Shown here piece after piece: positions 51,233 to 60,109 of a DNA stretch of 64,000 nucleotides (positions within the stretch are counted from its first letter, which is position 1; each line of letters starts with the position of its first letter). Location: contig NZ_CP063808.1 of NCBI RefSeq assembly GCF_018128905.1, positions 9,486,001 to 9,550,000 of the forward strand, read 5' to 3'. The DNA is from Streptomyces sp. A2-16 (lineage in GTDB: Bacteria; Actinomycetota; Actinomycetes; Streptomycetales; Streptomycetaceae). Under the pieces are notes generated by a model. The model saw only the letters and a list, made by a program, of their open reading frames with translations, made no database searches and was not told the origin of the DNA. The position numbers were made by a program, and so were the translations under genes.

Positions 51233-51295
51233 CAAATCCCGTCAGGCCCGCAACAGACGCCAAGGCCCGCCTCCCGGCGACCGGACGCGGGCCTT
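51233..51295 (+). repeat. Degenerate repeat of tRNA-Asp 3' end plus its terminator
   Basis: Bases 51233–51252 match the last bases of tRNA-Asp plus flank at 19 of 20 positions. A second copy of the AAGGCCCGC…GCGGGCCTTCTTCATG hairpin follows at 51262–51295. It is the remnant of a third tRNA-Asp unit made by tandem duplication and partial deletion, or an old att-like scar. Confidence 0.75.
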
Positions 51296-51325
51296 CTTCA
51301 TGTGTGGACGCCGGTCCAGGCGTCC

Positions 51326-51400
51326 CAGCCCGTCCGGCGTTTGAGGACGAGGCCCCTTCAGGGCCGAAGCGGGGGGGCTGGGGGGCGGCAGCCCCCAGGA
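51326..51400. repeat. Streptomyces intergenic repeat (CAGCCCGTCCGGCGTTTGAG type)
   Basis: The sequence CAGCCCGTCCGGCGTTTGAG and the GC-rich hairpins after it (GGCCCCTTCAGGGCC; GGGGGCTG…CAGCCCCC) match a family of short intergenic repeats I know from many Streptomyces genomes. The rest of 51139–51568 has no gene apart from the tRNA-Asp terminators and repeat unit. Confidence 0.7.
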
Positions 51401-51568
51401 CGGGCACGGCAGCGCCGGGGAGCGGCACGGCGGAAGTTCAGGCGAGCCACGGCGCCCCTCCGAAGCCCTCGGAGAGCCCCGTGGCGCGCCACGCCATCTT
51501 GACGGCGTCCCGAAGCCCCGGTACCCAGAAACCAGGCCCCCGTTCCCCGCGGAGCCCGGAGGTGGCGT

Positions 51569-51760
51569 ATGGCGGCATCGGTCAGGCACGAGACGCGGGC
51601 ATTGCTCCGTGCACATCTGTCGGCCGCGTCGTCCTACCGGCATCTGACCCGCCACTGCCCGATCTGCCACCGCCTGTTGCGGCTGGCGATGGACTCCGCC
51701 CCCGGAGCCGCCACGGCCCCGGAGGAGGTCACGGAGGACGAGACCCCCTCCTCGACGTAA
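51569..51760 (+). CDS. DUF6274 family small protein
   Basis: Sixty-three residues with the conserved core AASVRHETRALLRAHLSAAS then YRHLTRHCPICHRLLRLAMD. The H-C-x-x-C-H grouping suggests zinc binding. GGAGG lies six bases before the ATG. It is a Streptomyces-specific family of unknown function that I recall beside bldC in other species, as here. Confidence 0.85.
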   Translation: MAASVRHETRALLRAHLSAASSYRHLTRHCPICHRLLRLAMDSAPGAATAPEEVTEDETPSST

Positions 51761-52008
51761 CTCCCTCTAGCGCACCGGGCGCTACGGCAACAAGGACTCT
51801 GGCATGTGACGGGAGTCACCGCATGAGTTTTTGAAACCGTGGAACTTACCCCTCCCCTACAACAGGTCAATTTAATATGTGCAATTGCACCCAGGATCGC
51901 ACCCCCGCCAGGCGCTCCCCGAGGGCCGCCTCACAGGAGATCCGACACCCCTCCCCAGACTCCGACAAGCCCGCTCACAGGCTCGCCGGCCACCCACGGT
52001 GCGCGCAC
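51761..52008. other. Intergenic region between DUF6274 gene and bldC terminator
   Basis: No gene seen. Together with the bldC terminator and 3' UTR it forms a 402-base convergent spacer (51761–52162). Confidence 0.5.
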
Positions 52009-52048
52009 AAAAAAGATCGCGCTGGACTCGGCGGAGTCCAGCGCGATC
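52009..52048 (-). terminator. Rho-independent terminator of bldC
   Basis: GATCGCGCTGGACTC and GAGTCCAGCGCGATC form a perfect 15-bp stem with a GGCG loop. On the minus strand it is followed by six U residues. It lies 115 bases past the bldC stop codon, leaving a noticeable 3' UTR. Confidence 0.9.
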
Positions 52049-52162
52049 GACGACGAGCTTGAGAATGGGCCCTGTTGGGGCAGGACCCGCGTCGCTTGTA
52101 GCTGGTGTTCGGGCGCCGCAGCCGACTGGGGGGCCGACCGGTTTGCCCGGTTATTCAGTTGT

Positions 52163-52369
52163 TCAGGCCTCGCTGCGCTGCTGCGGGATGCCCGCGAGCA
52201 GAGCGCGGACCTCAGCCTCGCGGTAACGGCGGTGCCCGCCGAGCGTACGGATCGACGTGAGCTTGCCGGCCTTCGCCCACCGCGTGACCGTCTTCGGGTC
52301 CACGCGGAACATCGTGGCGACCTCAGCCGGGGTCAGCAGCGGCTCGGCATCAGGGGTGCGAGCGGTCAT
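52163..52369 (-). CDS. bldC: Developmental regulator BldC
   Basis: Sixty-eight residues; a single MerR-like winged HTH (LLTPAEVATMFRVDPKTVTR, WAKAGKLTSIRTLGGHRRYR). BldC binds DNA cooperatively at direct repeats and delays entry into sporulation by controlling many developmental genes in Streptomyces. The sequence matches the conserved BldC protein essentially throughout. GAGGAGG precedes the ATG. Neighbours (hrpA, DUF6274 gene, valine dehydrogenase) are as I know them in other Streptomyces. Confidence 0.97.
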   Translation of the reverse strand: MTARTPDAEPLLTPAEVATMFRVDPKTVTRWAKAGKLTSIRTLGGHRRYREAEVRALLAGIPQQRSEA

Positions 52370-52884
52370 GAGCGGCCTCCTCGGGAGAACCGAACCTTCT
52401 CGGTTCTTTCCTCTAAATTCTGCACCTTGACCCGCGTTGCCCGAAATGGCGGATGCGGGTCGAGTCGGTTATAGGACGAACGGCTTGTCCTCGGCACTAC
52501 AACTACACCATCTGTCCAGCCGCGTCGGCCAAACCGATGGAATTGCCCCCCAGGTGTTCATCGGCGACGGAAGCCGATGGACCATGCCATAGCGGACAGT
52601 CACGCCTCTGTGACGATCAGTCACACAGGCGATCAGGAGTCACCAGACCCCCCAAAGCGGAACCTCCCCCGGGCCCCTTGTCCTATTTTGGCATGAGGAG
52701 GGGCAAGAGATGCAAGAGCCGGGTACGTGCGGTCCGTCACGCTTGACACTCCGTGAGGCGTACGCCCGGATCGGGACCTACGTCCCTTGTCGGTGAGACT
52801 TCAGGGGAAGTTGAACACCTTGAGCGAGGACGAAACCCCAAAACGGGCGTCAGGTCAAACGCCTGTTCGTGACGTGGCGCACAT
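52370..52884. other. Long upstream region of bldC
   Basis: About 515 bases, no supported gene. A small palindrome GAACCTTCTCGGTTC lies just upstream of bldC (about 52392–52406). The region should hold the bldC promoter and the 3' end of the next gene's transcript; its length suggests complex regulation. I cannot place the promoter with confidence. Confidence 0.5.
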
Positions 52885-53727
52885 TCAGTTCGCCGAGCGC
52901 CGGTCCCTGACGGACCGCCAGCGCTCCACGAGCCGCCCGTAGGCCTCGCCCGCCGCCACCCCGTCACCGTGCCTGAGCGCCTCGATGCCCTCGGCCACGT
53001 CCGCCGCCGAGTGGTCGTCCTCCAGCTCGCCCGTCGGCAGCACATGCACCAGACCGCCGTAGTCGAGCTCGACCAGCGAACGCGGGTGGAACTCCTCCAG
53101 CCAGCGTCCGACATCGATCAGGCCGTCGATGAGCGGCCCTTCGTCGACGCCGTCCTTGAGGGCCCGCAGAGCCCGCGCCACGCGCCGCCGGGCCTGCACC
53201 ATGGGCGTGCGGTAGCGCAGCATCGGCGGGATCTCGCCGGAACCCTTGTCGAAGCGCCGCTCCTCGTCGGAGACGAGCACGAACCAGTTCAGCGGCACCT
53301 GCCAGGTCGCGGTGCGGATCCAGGGCCGGGCGTCCGGGTTGCGGGCGAGCCAGCGCTCGTAGTCCTGCGCGGTCTGGCGGCGTACGACCTCGGGCAGCAC
53401 CGCGTCCAGCACCGGCCCCGGCAGCTCCTCCCCGAGCTCCTCCAGCGCCAGCCAGCCGCGCAGCCGGGTGCGCCACGGGCACACGCACACCACGCCGTCC
53501 ACGTCGAGCACGAAGGCGTCGCTGCTCTCGTGCACCGGCACCGGGACGGGCGGGACGGGCAGCAGATCGGCCAGGGAACGGCGCAGTTCGTCCTGGTACG
53601 AGGGACGGTCCGGGCGGCGGGCGTAGCGCGCCCAGTGGCTGCGCTCGGGTTCCGGGAAGGCGGCCAGCGGTTCGTACACGCGCAGATAGGTCGCGTACGG
53701 GACGATCACCGAGGACACCTTGGGCAC
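52885..53727 (-). CDS. Conserved Streptomyces protein of unknown function
   Basis: About 280 residues from GTG at 53727 (GGAGAG upstream); the frame is open to 53784 but that part looks non-conserved. Features: VIVPYATYLRVYEPLAAFPE at the start, HESSDAFVLDVDGVVCVCPW, and LNWFVLVSDEERRF in the centre. There is no signal peptide and no known catalytic motif. It occupies the place of the conserved hypothetical gene between bldC and vdh in S. coelicolor and is divergent from vdh. Confidence 0.8.
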   Translation of the reverse strand: MPKVSSVIVPYATYLRVYEPLAAFPEPERSHWARYARRPDRPSYQDELRRSLADLLPVPPVPVPVHESSDAFVLDVDGVVCVCPWRTRLRGWLALEELGEELPGPVLDAVLPEVVRRQTAQDYERWLARNPDARPWIRTATWQVPLNWFVLVSDEERRFDKGSGEIPPMLRYRTPMVQARRRVARALRALKDGVDEGPLIDGLIDVGRWLEEFHPRSLVELDYGGLVHVLPTGELEDDHSAADVAEGIEALRHGDGVAAGEAYGRLVERWRSVRDRRSAN

Positions 53728-53950
53728 GCCTGCTCTCTCCCCCGCCGCCTGCCGGGAAAACCTGCGAAACCCGCACACAAACATGCGGGAAAACTATGCA
53801 AATCGTCGCACGCCCGTACGCCGCGTGAAGGTGATCCTGAGCACTGCACGGTCAGGGGCCGCCTCAAGCCCTAATCTCGTGCCCAGCAGGCCCCGCCACC
53901 CTTACGGGCGCCTGTGTCCCATCGCCGCAATGTACCCAGGAGTCACCACA

Positions 53951-55051
53951 GTGACCGACGTAACCGGCGCCGCTGCCGATGTGCTGCACACCCTCTTCCA
54001 CTCGGACCAGGGCGGTCATGAGCAGGTCGTGCTCTGCCAGGACCGCAAGAGCGGCCTCAAGGCCGTCATCGCCCTCCACTCCACCGCGCTCGGCCCCGCC
54101 CTCGGCGGGACGCGCTTCTACCCGTACGCGAGCGAGCAGGAGGCCGTCGCCGACGCGCTGAACCTCGCGCGCGGGATGTCGTACAAGAACGCCATGGCCG
54201 GGCTCGACCACGGCGGCGGCAAGGCCGTGATCATCGGCGACCCGGAGCGCGACAAGAGCGAGGAACTCCTCCTCGCGTACGGCCGTTTCGTGGCCTCGCT
54301 GGGCGGGCGCTACGTCACCGCGTGCGATGTCGGCACCTACGTCGCCGACATGGACGTCGTGGCCCGTGAGTGCCGCTGGACGACCGGACGCTCCCCCGAG
54401 AACGGCGGCGCGGGCGACTCCTCCGTCCTCACCGCCTTCGGCGTCTACCAGGGCATGCGGGCCAGCGCAGCGCACCTGTGGGGCGACCCCTCGCTGCGCG
54501 GCCGCAAGGTCGGCGTCGCGGGCGTCGGCAAGGTCGGGCACCACCTGGTGGAACACCTGCTCGAGGAGGGCGCCGAGGTCCTGATCACGGACGTACGGCA
54601 GGAGGCCGTGGAGCGGATCGTCGGCCGCCACCCGGCCGTCTCCCCGGTCGCCGACACCGAGGCGCTGATCCGGACCGAGGGCCTCGACGTCTACGCCCCC
54701 TGCGCGCTCGGCGGGGCCCTGAACGACGCGTCCGTGCCGGTGCTGACGGCGCGGATCGTCTGCGGCGCGGCCAACAACCAGCTCGAGCACCCCGGCGTCG
54801 AGAAGGACCTCGCCGACCGCGGGATCCTCTACGCGCCGGACTACGTGGTGAACGCCGGCGGGGTCATCCAGGTCGCCGACGAACTGCACGGGTTCGACTT
54901 CGAGCGGTGTCGGGCGAAGGCGGCGAAGATCTACGACACCACGCTCGCCATATTCGCACGTGCGAAGGAAGACGGGATTCCGCCGGCTGCCGCGGCCGAC
55001 CGGATCGCCGAGCAGCGGATGCATGAGGCGGCCACGGAACGGGCGCACTGA
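53951..55051 (+). CDS. vdh: Valine (branched-chain amino acid) dehydrogenase
   Basis: 366 residues, matching the usual Vdh length. It deaminates L-valine, leucine and isoleucine with NAD, supplying branched acyl-CoA precursors for fatty acids and polyketides. Catalytic and substrate-binding Lys are in GMSYKNAMAGLDHGGGKAVI (K79, K91), and the NAD loop is VGVAGVGKVGHHLVEH. I chose GTG at 53951 with AGGAG about ten bases upstream, agreeing with the S. coelicolor N-terminus (TDV…ADVLHTLFHSDQGGHEQVVL). Confidence 0.95.
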   Translation: MTDVTGAAADVLHTLFHSDQGGHEQVVLCQDRKSGLKAVIALHSTALGPALGGTRFYPYASEQEAVADALNLARGMSYKNAMAGLDHGGGKAVIIGDPERDKSEELLLAYGRFVASLGGRYVTACDVGTYVADMDVVARECRWTTGRSPENGGAGDSSVLTAFGVYQGMRASAAHLWGDPSLRGRKVGVAGVGKVGHHLVEHLLEEGAEVLITDVRQEAVERIVGRHPAVSPVADTEALIRTEGLDVYAPCALGGALNDASVPVLTARIVCGAANNQLEHPGVEKDLADRGILYAPDYVVNAGGVIQVADELHGFDFERCRAKAAKIYDTTLAIFARAKEDGIPPAAAADRIAEQRMHEAATERAH

Positions 55052-55332
55052 CGTTTGACCGGTACCCGTCGGCGCACACTTAGAGAGAACTCTCACGTTC
55101 GTCGGCGGGTCGGCCGCGAAGAAGTGGTTAAAATCGCGGTTGACCAGCGGGGACGGGGCTCCCCGCGGGTGCCGGTGCCGGGCCCGTGCTGCGGGCGACG
55201 TACCGTATGGGCGTGGGCTCAGGTACCGTGGAAGCCCTACGGACCGGTCTCTCTGCGGAGAGCCCGTTCCAGATCATGAACGCGTGTCAAGACTCTGGGG
55301 CCACCGAGCCCCGTATCCGAGGGGGTCGAGCC

Positions 55333-55587
55333 ATGGGGCGCGGCCGGGCAAAGGCCAAGCAGACGAAGGTCGCCCGCCAGCTGAAGTACAGCAGCGGCGG
55401 GACTGATCTGTCGCGTCTGGCCAATGAGCTGGGCGCTTCGACTTCGAGCCAGCCGCCGAATGGCGAGCCGTTCGAGGACGACGACGAGGAAGACGACCCG
55501 TACGCCCAGTACGCGGATCTCTACAACGACGACGAGGACGAGGACGACGAGTCCGGTCCGTCGTCCCAACACCGCCGCGGCGCTTGA
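55333..55587 (+). CDS. DUF3073 domain protein
   Basis: Eighty-four residues. Basic, helical start MGRGRAKAKQTKVARQLKYS, then TDLSRLANELG and a very acidic tail (DDDEEDDPYAQYADLYNDDE). DUF3073 is an actinobacterial family of unknown function, typically next to purM as here. The ATG at 55333 fits the family; the longer frame upstream does not. Confidence 0.92.
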   Translation: MGRGRAKAKQTKVARQLKYSSGGTDLSRLANELGASTSSQPPNGEPFEDDDEEDDPYAQYADLYNDDEDEDDESGPSSQHRRGA

Positions 55588-55603
55588 CGCTCTAGCTGTG
55601 CTC

Positions 55604-55643
55604 AACCCGGTCCGAGTGGTCCACACCACCGGACCGGGTTTTG
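55604..55643. terminator. Terminator between DUF3073 gene and purM
   Basis: AACCCGGTCCG-A-GTGGT, loop CCAC, then ACCAC-CGGACCGGGTT followed by TTT: a long stem with one bulge. Both flanking genes converge on it, and the A-rich/T-rich ends suit termination from the + strand best. Confidence 0.85.
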
Positions 55644-55658
55644 CGCTGCCCGTCAGGC

Positions 55659-56726
55659 TCAGGCGCTGTAGTCGCCCACCATCTCGGCGCCGGTCTCCTT
55701 GTCGCCGCGGTCGGTGATCTCGCCCGCGACCCAGGACTCGACCCCGCGGTCGGCCAGGGTGGCCAGGGCGACGTCCGCCGATTCCTCGGGGACGATCGCG
55801 ATCATGCCGACGCCCATGTTCAGGGTCTTCTCCAGCTCCAGGCGCTCGACCTGACCCGTCCTGCCGACGAGGTCGAAGATCGGGTCCGGGGTCCAGGTGC
55901 CGCGGTCGACGACGGCGTGCAGTCCGTCGGGGATGACCCGGGCCAGGTTGGCCGCCAGACCGCCGCCGGTGACGTGCGAGAAGGCGTGCACCTCGGCCGT
56001 GCGGATCAGGGCCAGGCAGTCCAGCGAGTAGATCTTGGTGGGCTCCAGGAGCTCCTCGCCGAGGGTGCGGCCGAGCTCCTCGATCCGGGCGTCCAGGGAG
56101 AGGCCCGCCTCGTTCAGGAGCACATGCCGCACGAGCGAGTACCCGTTCGAGTGAAGACCCGAGGCGGCCATCGCGATGACGGCGTCACCCTTACGGATGC
56201 GATCCGCGCCGAGCAGCCGGTCGGCCTCCACCACGCCCGTACCGGCGCCGGCGACGTCGAAGTCGTCCGGGCCCAGCAGACCGGGGTGTTCGGCCGTCTC
56301 GCCGCCCACCAGGGCGCATCCCGCGAGCACACAGCCCTCGGCGATGCCCTTGACGATCGCGGCGACGCGCTCGGGGTGGACCTTGCCGACGCAGATGTAG
56401 TCGGTCATGAACAGCGGCTCGGCACCGCACACCACGATGTCGTCCATGACCATCGCGACCAGGTCGTGGCCGATCGTGTCGTAGACGCCCAACTGGCGCG
56501 CGATGTCGACCTTGGTGCCCACGCCGTCGGTGGCGGAGGCGAGCAGGGGACGCTCGAAGCGCTTGAGGGCGGAGGCGTCGAAGAGGCCGGCGAAACCGCC
56601 GAGGCCGCCGAGGACCTCGGGGCGCTGGGTCTTCTTCACCCACTCCTTCATGAGTTCTACGGCGCGGTCGCCCGCCTCGATGTCGACGCCCGCGGCTGCG
56701 TAGCTGGCACCAGTTGTCTCAGACAT
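55659..56726 (-). CDS. purM: Phosphoribosylformylglycinamidine cyclo-ligase (AIR synthetase)
   Basis: 355 residues. Fifth step of purine synthesis: ATP-dependent closure of FGAM to AIR. Motifs: LLASATDGVGTKVDIA, VCGAEPLFMTDYI, ALVGGETAEHPG and HVTGGGLAANLARVIP. It lies 45 bases downstream of purF and is presumably co-transcribed with it. Confidence 0.95.
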   Translation of the reverse strand: MSETTGASYAAAGVDIEAGDRAVELMKEWVKKTQRPEVLGGLGGFAGLFDASALKRFERPLLASATDGVGTKVDIARQLGVYDTIGHDLVAMVMDDIVVCGAEPLFMTDYICVGKVHPERVAAIVKGIAEGCVLAGCALVGGETAEHPGLLGPDDFDVAGAGTGVVEADRLLGADRIRKGDAVIAMAASGLHSNGYSLVRHVLLNEAGLSLDARIEELGRTLGEELLEPTKIYSLDCLALIRTAEVHAFSHVTGGGLAANLARVIPDGLHAVVDRGTWTPDPIFDLVGRTGQVERLELEKTLNMGVGMIAIVPEESADVALATLADRGVESWVAGEITDRGDKETGAEMVGDYSA

Positions 56727-56771
56727 GGCAGTAGAGAACTTTCGTGTCGTACGGCAGGTGGGACGGGCTGC

Positions 56772-58298
56772 CTACGGGCGACGGATCGCGTCGGCGGCGG
56801 CCGTGGCGGCGGGCCCGGCGGCCAGCTCGGTCTCCAGGAGCTGCTTGCCGAGCAGCTCGGGGTCCGGGAGCTCCATCGGGTACTCGCCGTCGAAGCAGGC
56901 GCGGCAGAGGTTCGGCTTGGCGATGGTGGTCGCCTCGATCATGCCGTCGATGGAGATGTACGCCAGGGAGTCGGCGCCCAGCGAGGTGCCGATCTCGTCG
57001 ATGGTCATGCCGTTGGCGATGAGCTCGGCGCGGGTGGCGAAGTCGATGCCGAAGAAGCAGGGCCACTTGACCGGCGGCGAGGAGATCCGGATGTGGACCT
57101 CGGCGGCGCCCGCCTCGCGGAGCATGCGGACCAGGGCGCGCTGGGTGTTGCCGCGGACGATCGAGTCGTCGACGACGACCAGACGCTTGCCCTTGATGAC
57201 TTCCTTGAGCGGGTTCAGCTTCAGGCGGATGCCGAGCTGGCGAATGGTCTGCGAGGGCTGGATGAACGTACGGCCGACGTAGGCGTTCTTCACGAGACCC
57301 GCACCGAAGGGGATCCCGGACGCCTCGGCGTAACCGATGGCCGCCGGGGTGCCGGACTCCGGAGTCGCTATGACGAGGTCGGCCTCTACGGGCGCTTCCT
57401 TCGCGAGCTTGCGGCCCATCTCCACGCGGGAGAGGTAGACGTTCCGGCCGGCGATGTCGGTGTCGGGGCGCGCCAGATAGACGTACTCGAAGACACAGCC
57501 CTTGGGCTTCGCATCCGCGAATCGGGAGCTGCGCAGTCCGTTCTCGTCGATGGCGATGAACTCGCCCGGCTCGATCTCACGGACGTAGGCCGCACCGCAG
57601 ATGTCGAGGGCGGCGGACTCGGAGGCGACGACCCAGCCGCGCTCCAGGCGGCCGAGGACCAGCGGGCGGATGCCCTGCGGGTCGCGGGCCGCGTAGAGGG
57701 TGTGCTCGTCCATGAAGACGAGCGAGAACGCTCCGCGCACCTTGGGGAGGACGGAATGGGCCCCCTCCTCGATGGTCAGCGGCTTGCCGTCCTCGTCGAC
57801 CTGGGCCGCGAGGAGCGCGGTGAGCAGGTCGGTGTCGTTGGTGGCGGCCACACGAGGGCTGCGGCCCTCCTGCTTGGGCAGGTCGGCGACCATCTCGGCG
57901 AGCTGCGCCGTGTTGACCAGGTTGCCGTTGTGGCCGAGCGCGATGGAACCGTGCGCGGTGGCACGGAACGTCGGCTGGGCGTTCTCCCACACGGAGGCGC
58001 CGGTGGTCGAGTAGCGGGCGTGACCGACCGCGATGTGACCCTGGAGCGAACCGAGAGAGGTCTCGTCGAAGACCTGGGACACGAGGCCCATGTCCTTGAA
58101 GACGAGGATCTGGGAGCCGTTGCTGACCGCGATTCCCGCGGATTCCTGGCCCCGATGCTGGAGGGCGTAGAGCCCGAAGTAAGTGAGCTTGGCGACCTCT
58201 TCACCGGGAGCCCAGACCCCGAAGACGCCGCAGGCGTCCTGAGGACCTTTCTCGCCGGGGAGCAGATCATGACTGAGTCGACCGTCACCACGTGGCAC
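56772..58298 (-). CDS. purF: Amidophosphoribosyltransferase
   Basis: 508 residues from GTG. First committed step of purine synthesis, PRPP plus glutamine to phosphoribosylamine. A 22-residue propeptide precedes the N-terminal nucleophile Cys23 (DACGVFGVWAPG). The phosphoribosyltransferase loop is RLVVVDDSIVRGNTQ. Cys residues at CGAAYVREIEPGEF and CRACFDGEYP suggest the iron–sulphur-containing form. Upstream of purM on the same strand. Confidence 0.95.
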   Translation of the reverse strand: MPRGDGRLSHDLLPGEKGPQDACGVFGVWAPGEEVAKLTYFGLYALQHRGQESAGIAVSNGSQILVFKDMGLVSQVFDETSLGSLQGHIAVGHARYSTTGASVWENAQPTFRATAHGSIALGHNGNLVNTAQLAEMVADLPKQEGRSPRVAATNDTDLLTALLAAQVDEDGKPLTIEEGAHSVLPKVRGAFSLVFMDEHTLYAARDPQGIRPLVLGRLERGWVVASESAALDICGAAYVREIEPGEFIAIDENGLRSSRFADAKPKGCVFEYVYLARPDTDIAGRNVYLSRVEMGRKLAKEAPVEADLVIATPESGTPAAIGYAEASGIPFGAGLVKNAYVGRTFIQPSQTIRQLGIRLKLNPLKEVIKGKRLVVVDDSIVRGNTQRALVRMLREAGAAEVHIRISSPPVKWPCFFGIDFATRAELIANGMTIDEIGTSLGADSLAYISIDGMIEATTIAKPNLCRACFDGEYPMELPDPELLGKQLLETELAAGPAATAAADAIRRP

Positions 58299-58355
58299 GG
58301 CTCCGAGTGTAGGCGAGATCGACCACTGGTCCGAATTCGCGGAGAGTGGGCTTTC

Positions 58356-59162
58356 TTACTCCGCCCGGGCCGTAACGCTCCTGCCAGGCGCCTTGGTGAT
58401 CTTCAGCGAATCGTGTTCCTGCTGGTAGGAGACCTTTCCGGAGAGGATCTCGGCGAGTTCGCGCTCGGTCTTCATCACCGGGCCCGCACACATCTTGCGC
58501 GTGGTCGCGAGACGCCCGAACTCGATGGTGCCGTCCTTGACCGTGGCCTTGCCGTTGAAGGTGTTGCAGCCGAGGCTGCCGGTGACGGTGTTGTTCTTGG
58601 TGAGGATGAGATGGGCGTTCTCGCCGAGGGACCAGCGGGTGCCCTTCAGGGCGGGGGGCTTCTCCTCACGCAGGGTGATGGTGTCGTCCTCCGGGCTGGT
58701 GAGGGTGAGGGTCCTGGCGCCCGGGGGCCCGTCCAGGCGGGCCTTGAGGTCGTTGTCGAAGACGCCGACGAACTTCTCCTCGAACTCCCCCAGGGCACCC
58801 GGGCAGCCGATCAGCGTCCTGACGAGGTCGGTGACCCTGACGGTGTCGCCGCGGATGTCCACATCGGCACCGATGTTGTTGCAGCCCACGGAACCGCCCG
58901 ACTCACCACCGCCGGTGTCCGGATCGGGGGTGCCGGTCGCGAAGGTGATCCGGGCCTTCTTGAGGGCGGCCTTCCCGGGCAGGACGTAGTCCTTGCCGTC
59001 GACGGTGACCTTCTTGGGCACCCAGGAGGCGTCCGTGATGGTGTCCGCGAGGGGGGCGACGTCCTTGGCCCCGGACCCCGCCGGTTCCGTGCCGCAGGCG
59101 GCCAGGACGGTGGTCCCGGCCAGGGCCGCGGCCGCGTACTTGGCGTATGTCGTCCGCTTCAT
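58356..59162 (-). CDS. META-domain lipoprotein
   Basis: About 268 residues from ATG at 59162. Lipobox AALAGTTVLAAC puts the lipidated Cys near residue 22. Two META-like domains follow, each with a conserved NNI/NTF core: VGCNNIGADVDIRGD and LGCNTFNGKATVKDG. META proteins (HslJ-like) are envelope proteins linked to stress or motility in other bacteria; the role here is unknown. It is on the same strand just upstream of purF, but a promoter gap of 57 bases leaves co-transcription uncertain. Confidence 0.88.
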   Translation of the reverse strand: MKRTTYAKYAAAALAGTTVLAACGTEPAGSGAKDVAPLADTITDASWVPKKVTVDGKDYVLPGKAALKKARITFATGTPDPDTGGGESGGSVGCNNIGADVDIRGDTVRVTDLVRTLIGCPGALGEFEEKFVGVFDNDLKARLDGPPGARTLTLTSPEDDTITLREEKPPALKGTRWSLGENAHLILTKNNTVTGSLGCNTFNGKATVKDGTIEFGRLATTRKMCAGPVMKTERELAEILSGKVSYQQEHDSLKITKAPGRSVTARAE

Positions 59163-59228
59163 GACTCTTTGACGCATGAGGCGGGCGGTGGGTTCGGGGT
59201 TGTTATCAGTCCGTTGTCATGTTCGCCG

Positions 59229-60026
59229 TCAGGTCATGATCGGCAGCAGTCCGCCGAGGTCCGCCCGCTCCCCGCCGGCGCTCACCTTGGCCTCGTCGAG
59301 CGCGTCCTTCCAGGTGAGCCGGCCGGTCGCGAGCCGGATCCAGGTCAGCGGGTCGGTCTCCACGACGTTCGGCGGGGTGCCACGGGTGTGCTTGGGCCCT
59401 TCGACGCACTGCACGACGGCGTACGGCGGCACCCGCACCTCGGTCGAGCCGCCGGGCGCCTTGACGGCGAGGGCGTCGGCGAGAAGCCGGGTGCAGGCGG
59501 CGAGGGCCTGACGGTCGTGCGGGATGTCGAGGCCGGGCACGGCGGCGCTCAGGTCGTCGGTGTGGACGACGAGTTCGACGGTGCGGGTGACGAGGTAGTC
59601 GGCGAGGGGCAGCGCTCCGGCGTTGGTCTCCAGAAGCCGTGTGCCGGGGTGTGCGTCCAGCAGCTCGGCCAGGGTCCGCTCGACGTCGCCGAGGTAGGCG
59701 TCGAGGTCGGGGTGCCGTTCGGCGAGGCCGCGGGTGAAGTCGTCGATGGCCGCGGCGCTCGCGGCGGTGGCGAAGGGCCAGTCGAGGAGCGTGGCGTCCT
59801 GCCGCGGGGGCGCGGGCCGGTCCAGGCTCCGGTGGACGGCCGTGACCGCCATCCCGATGTGCGCGACCAGCTCGCGCACCGTCCACTCGCCCAGCCGCGT
59901 GCGGCACTCCAGTTGCTCGGGGGTCAGGGTGCGTACGGCTGCCCGTACGTTTCCGAGCTGGGCCTGCACGGCCGTGCGGATCTTGACGGGGTCGTAGGTG
60001 CGGGCGCGCTTCCTGGCCGTGGGCAT
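59229..60026 (-). CDS. Maleylpyruvate isomerase-family (mycothiol-dependent/DinB-like) protein
   Basis: 265 residues from ATG at 60026. DinB/MDMPI fold: EWTVRELVAHIGMAVTAVHR (first metal His) and TRTVELVVHTDDLSAAVPG (later His). The C-terminal third carries an SCP2-like segment with VETDPLTWIRLATGRLTWKD. Members are metal-dependent enzymes using mycothiol in actinobacteria; the substrate is unknown. It lies inside the purine gene group but has no obvious link to the pathway. Confidence 0.85.
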   Translation of the reverse strand: MPTARKRARTYDPVKIRTAVQAQLGNVRAAVRTLTPEQLECRTRLGEWTVRELVAHIGMAVTAVHRSLDRPAPPRQDATLLDWPFATAASAAAIDDFTRGLAERHPDLDAYLGDVERTLAELLDAHPGTRLLETNAGALPLADYLVTRTVELVVHTDDLSAAVPGLDIPHDRQALAACTRLLADALAVKAPGGSTEVRVPPYAVVQCVEGPKHTRGTPPNVVETDPLTWIRLATGRLTWKDALDEAKVSAGGERADLGGLLPIMT

Positions 60027-60109
60027 GGCGGTGAGCCTAGTCGGCCCCGGAACGCGAGCGGGCCCCGCCCGTCGGGTGCCGGGCGGGGCCTGCTCAGTCG
60101 TACGACCGC

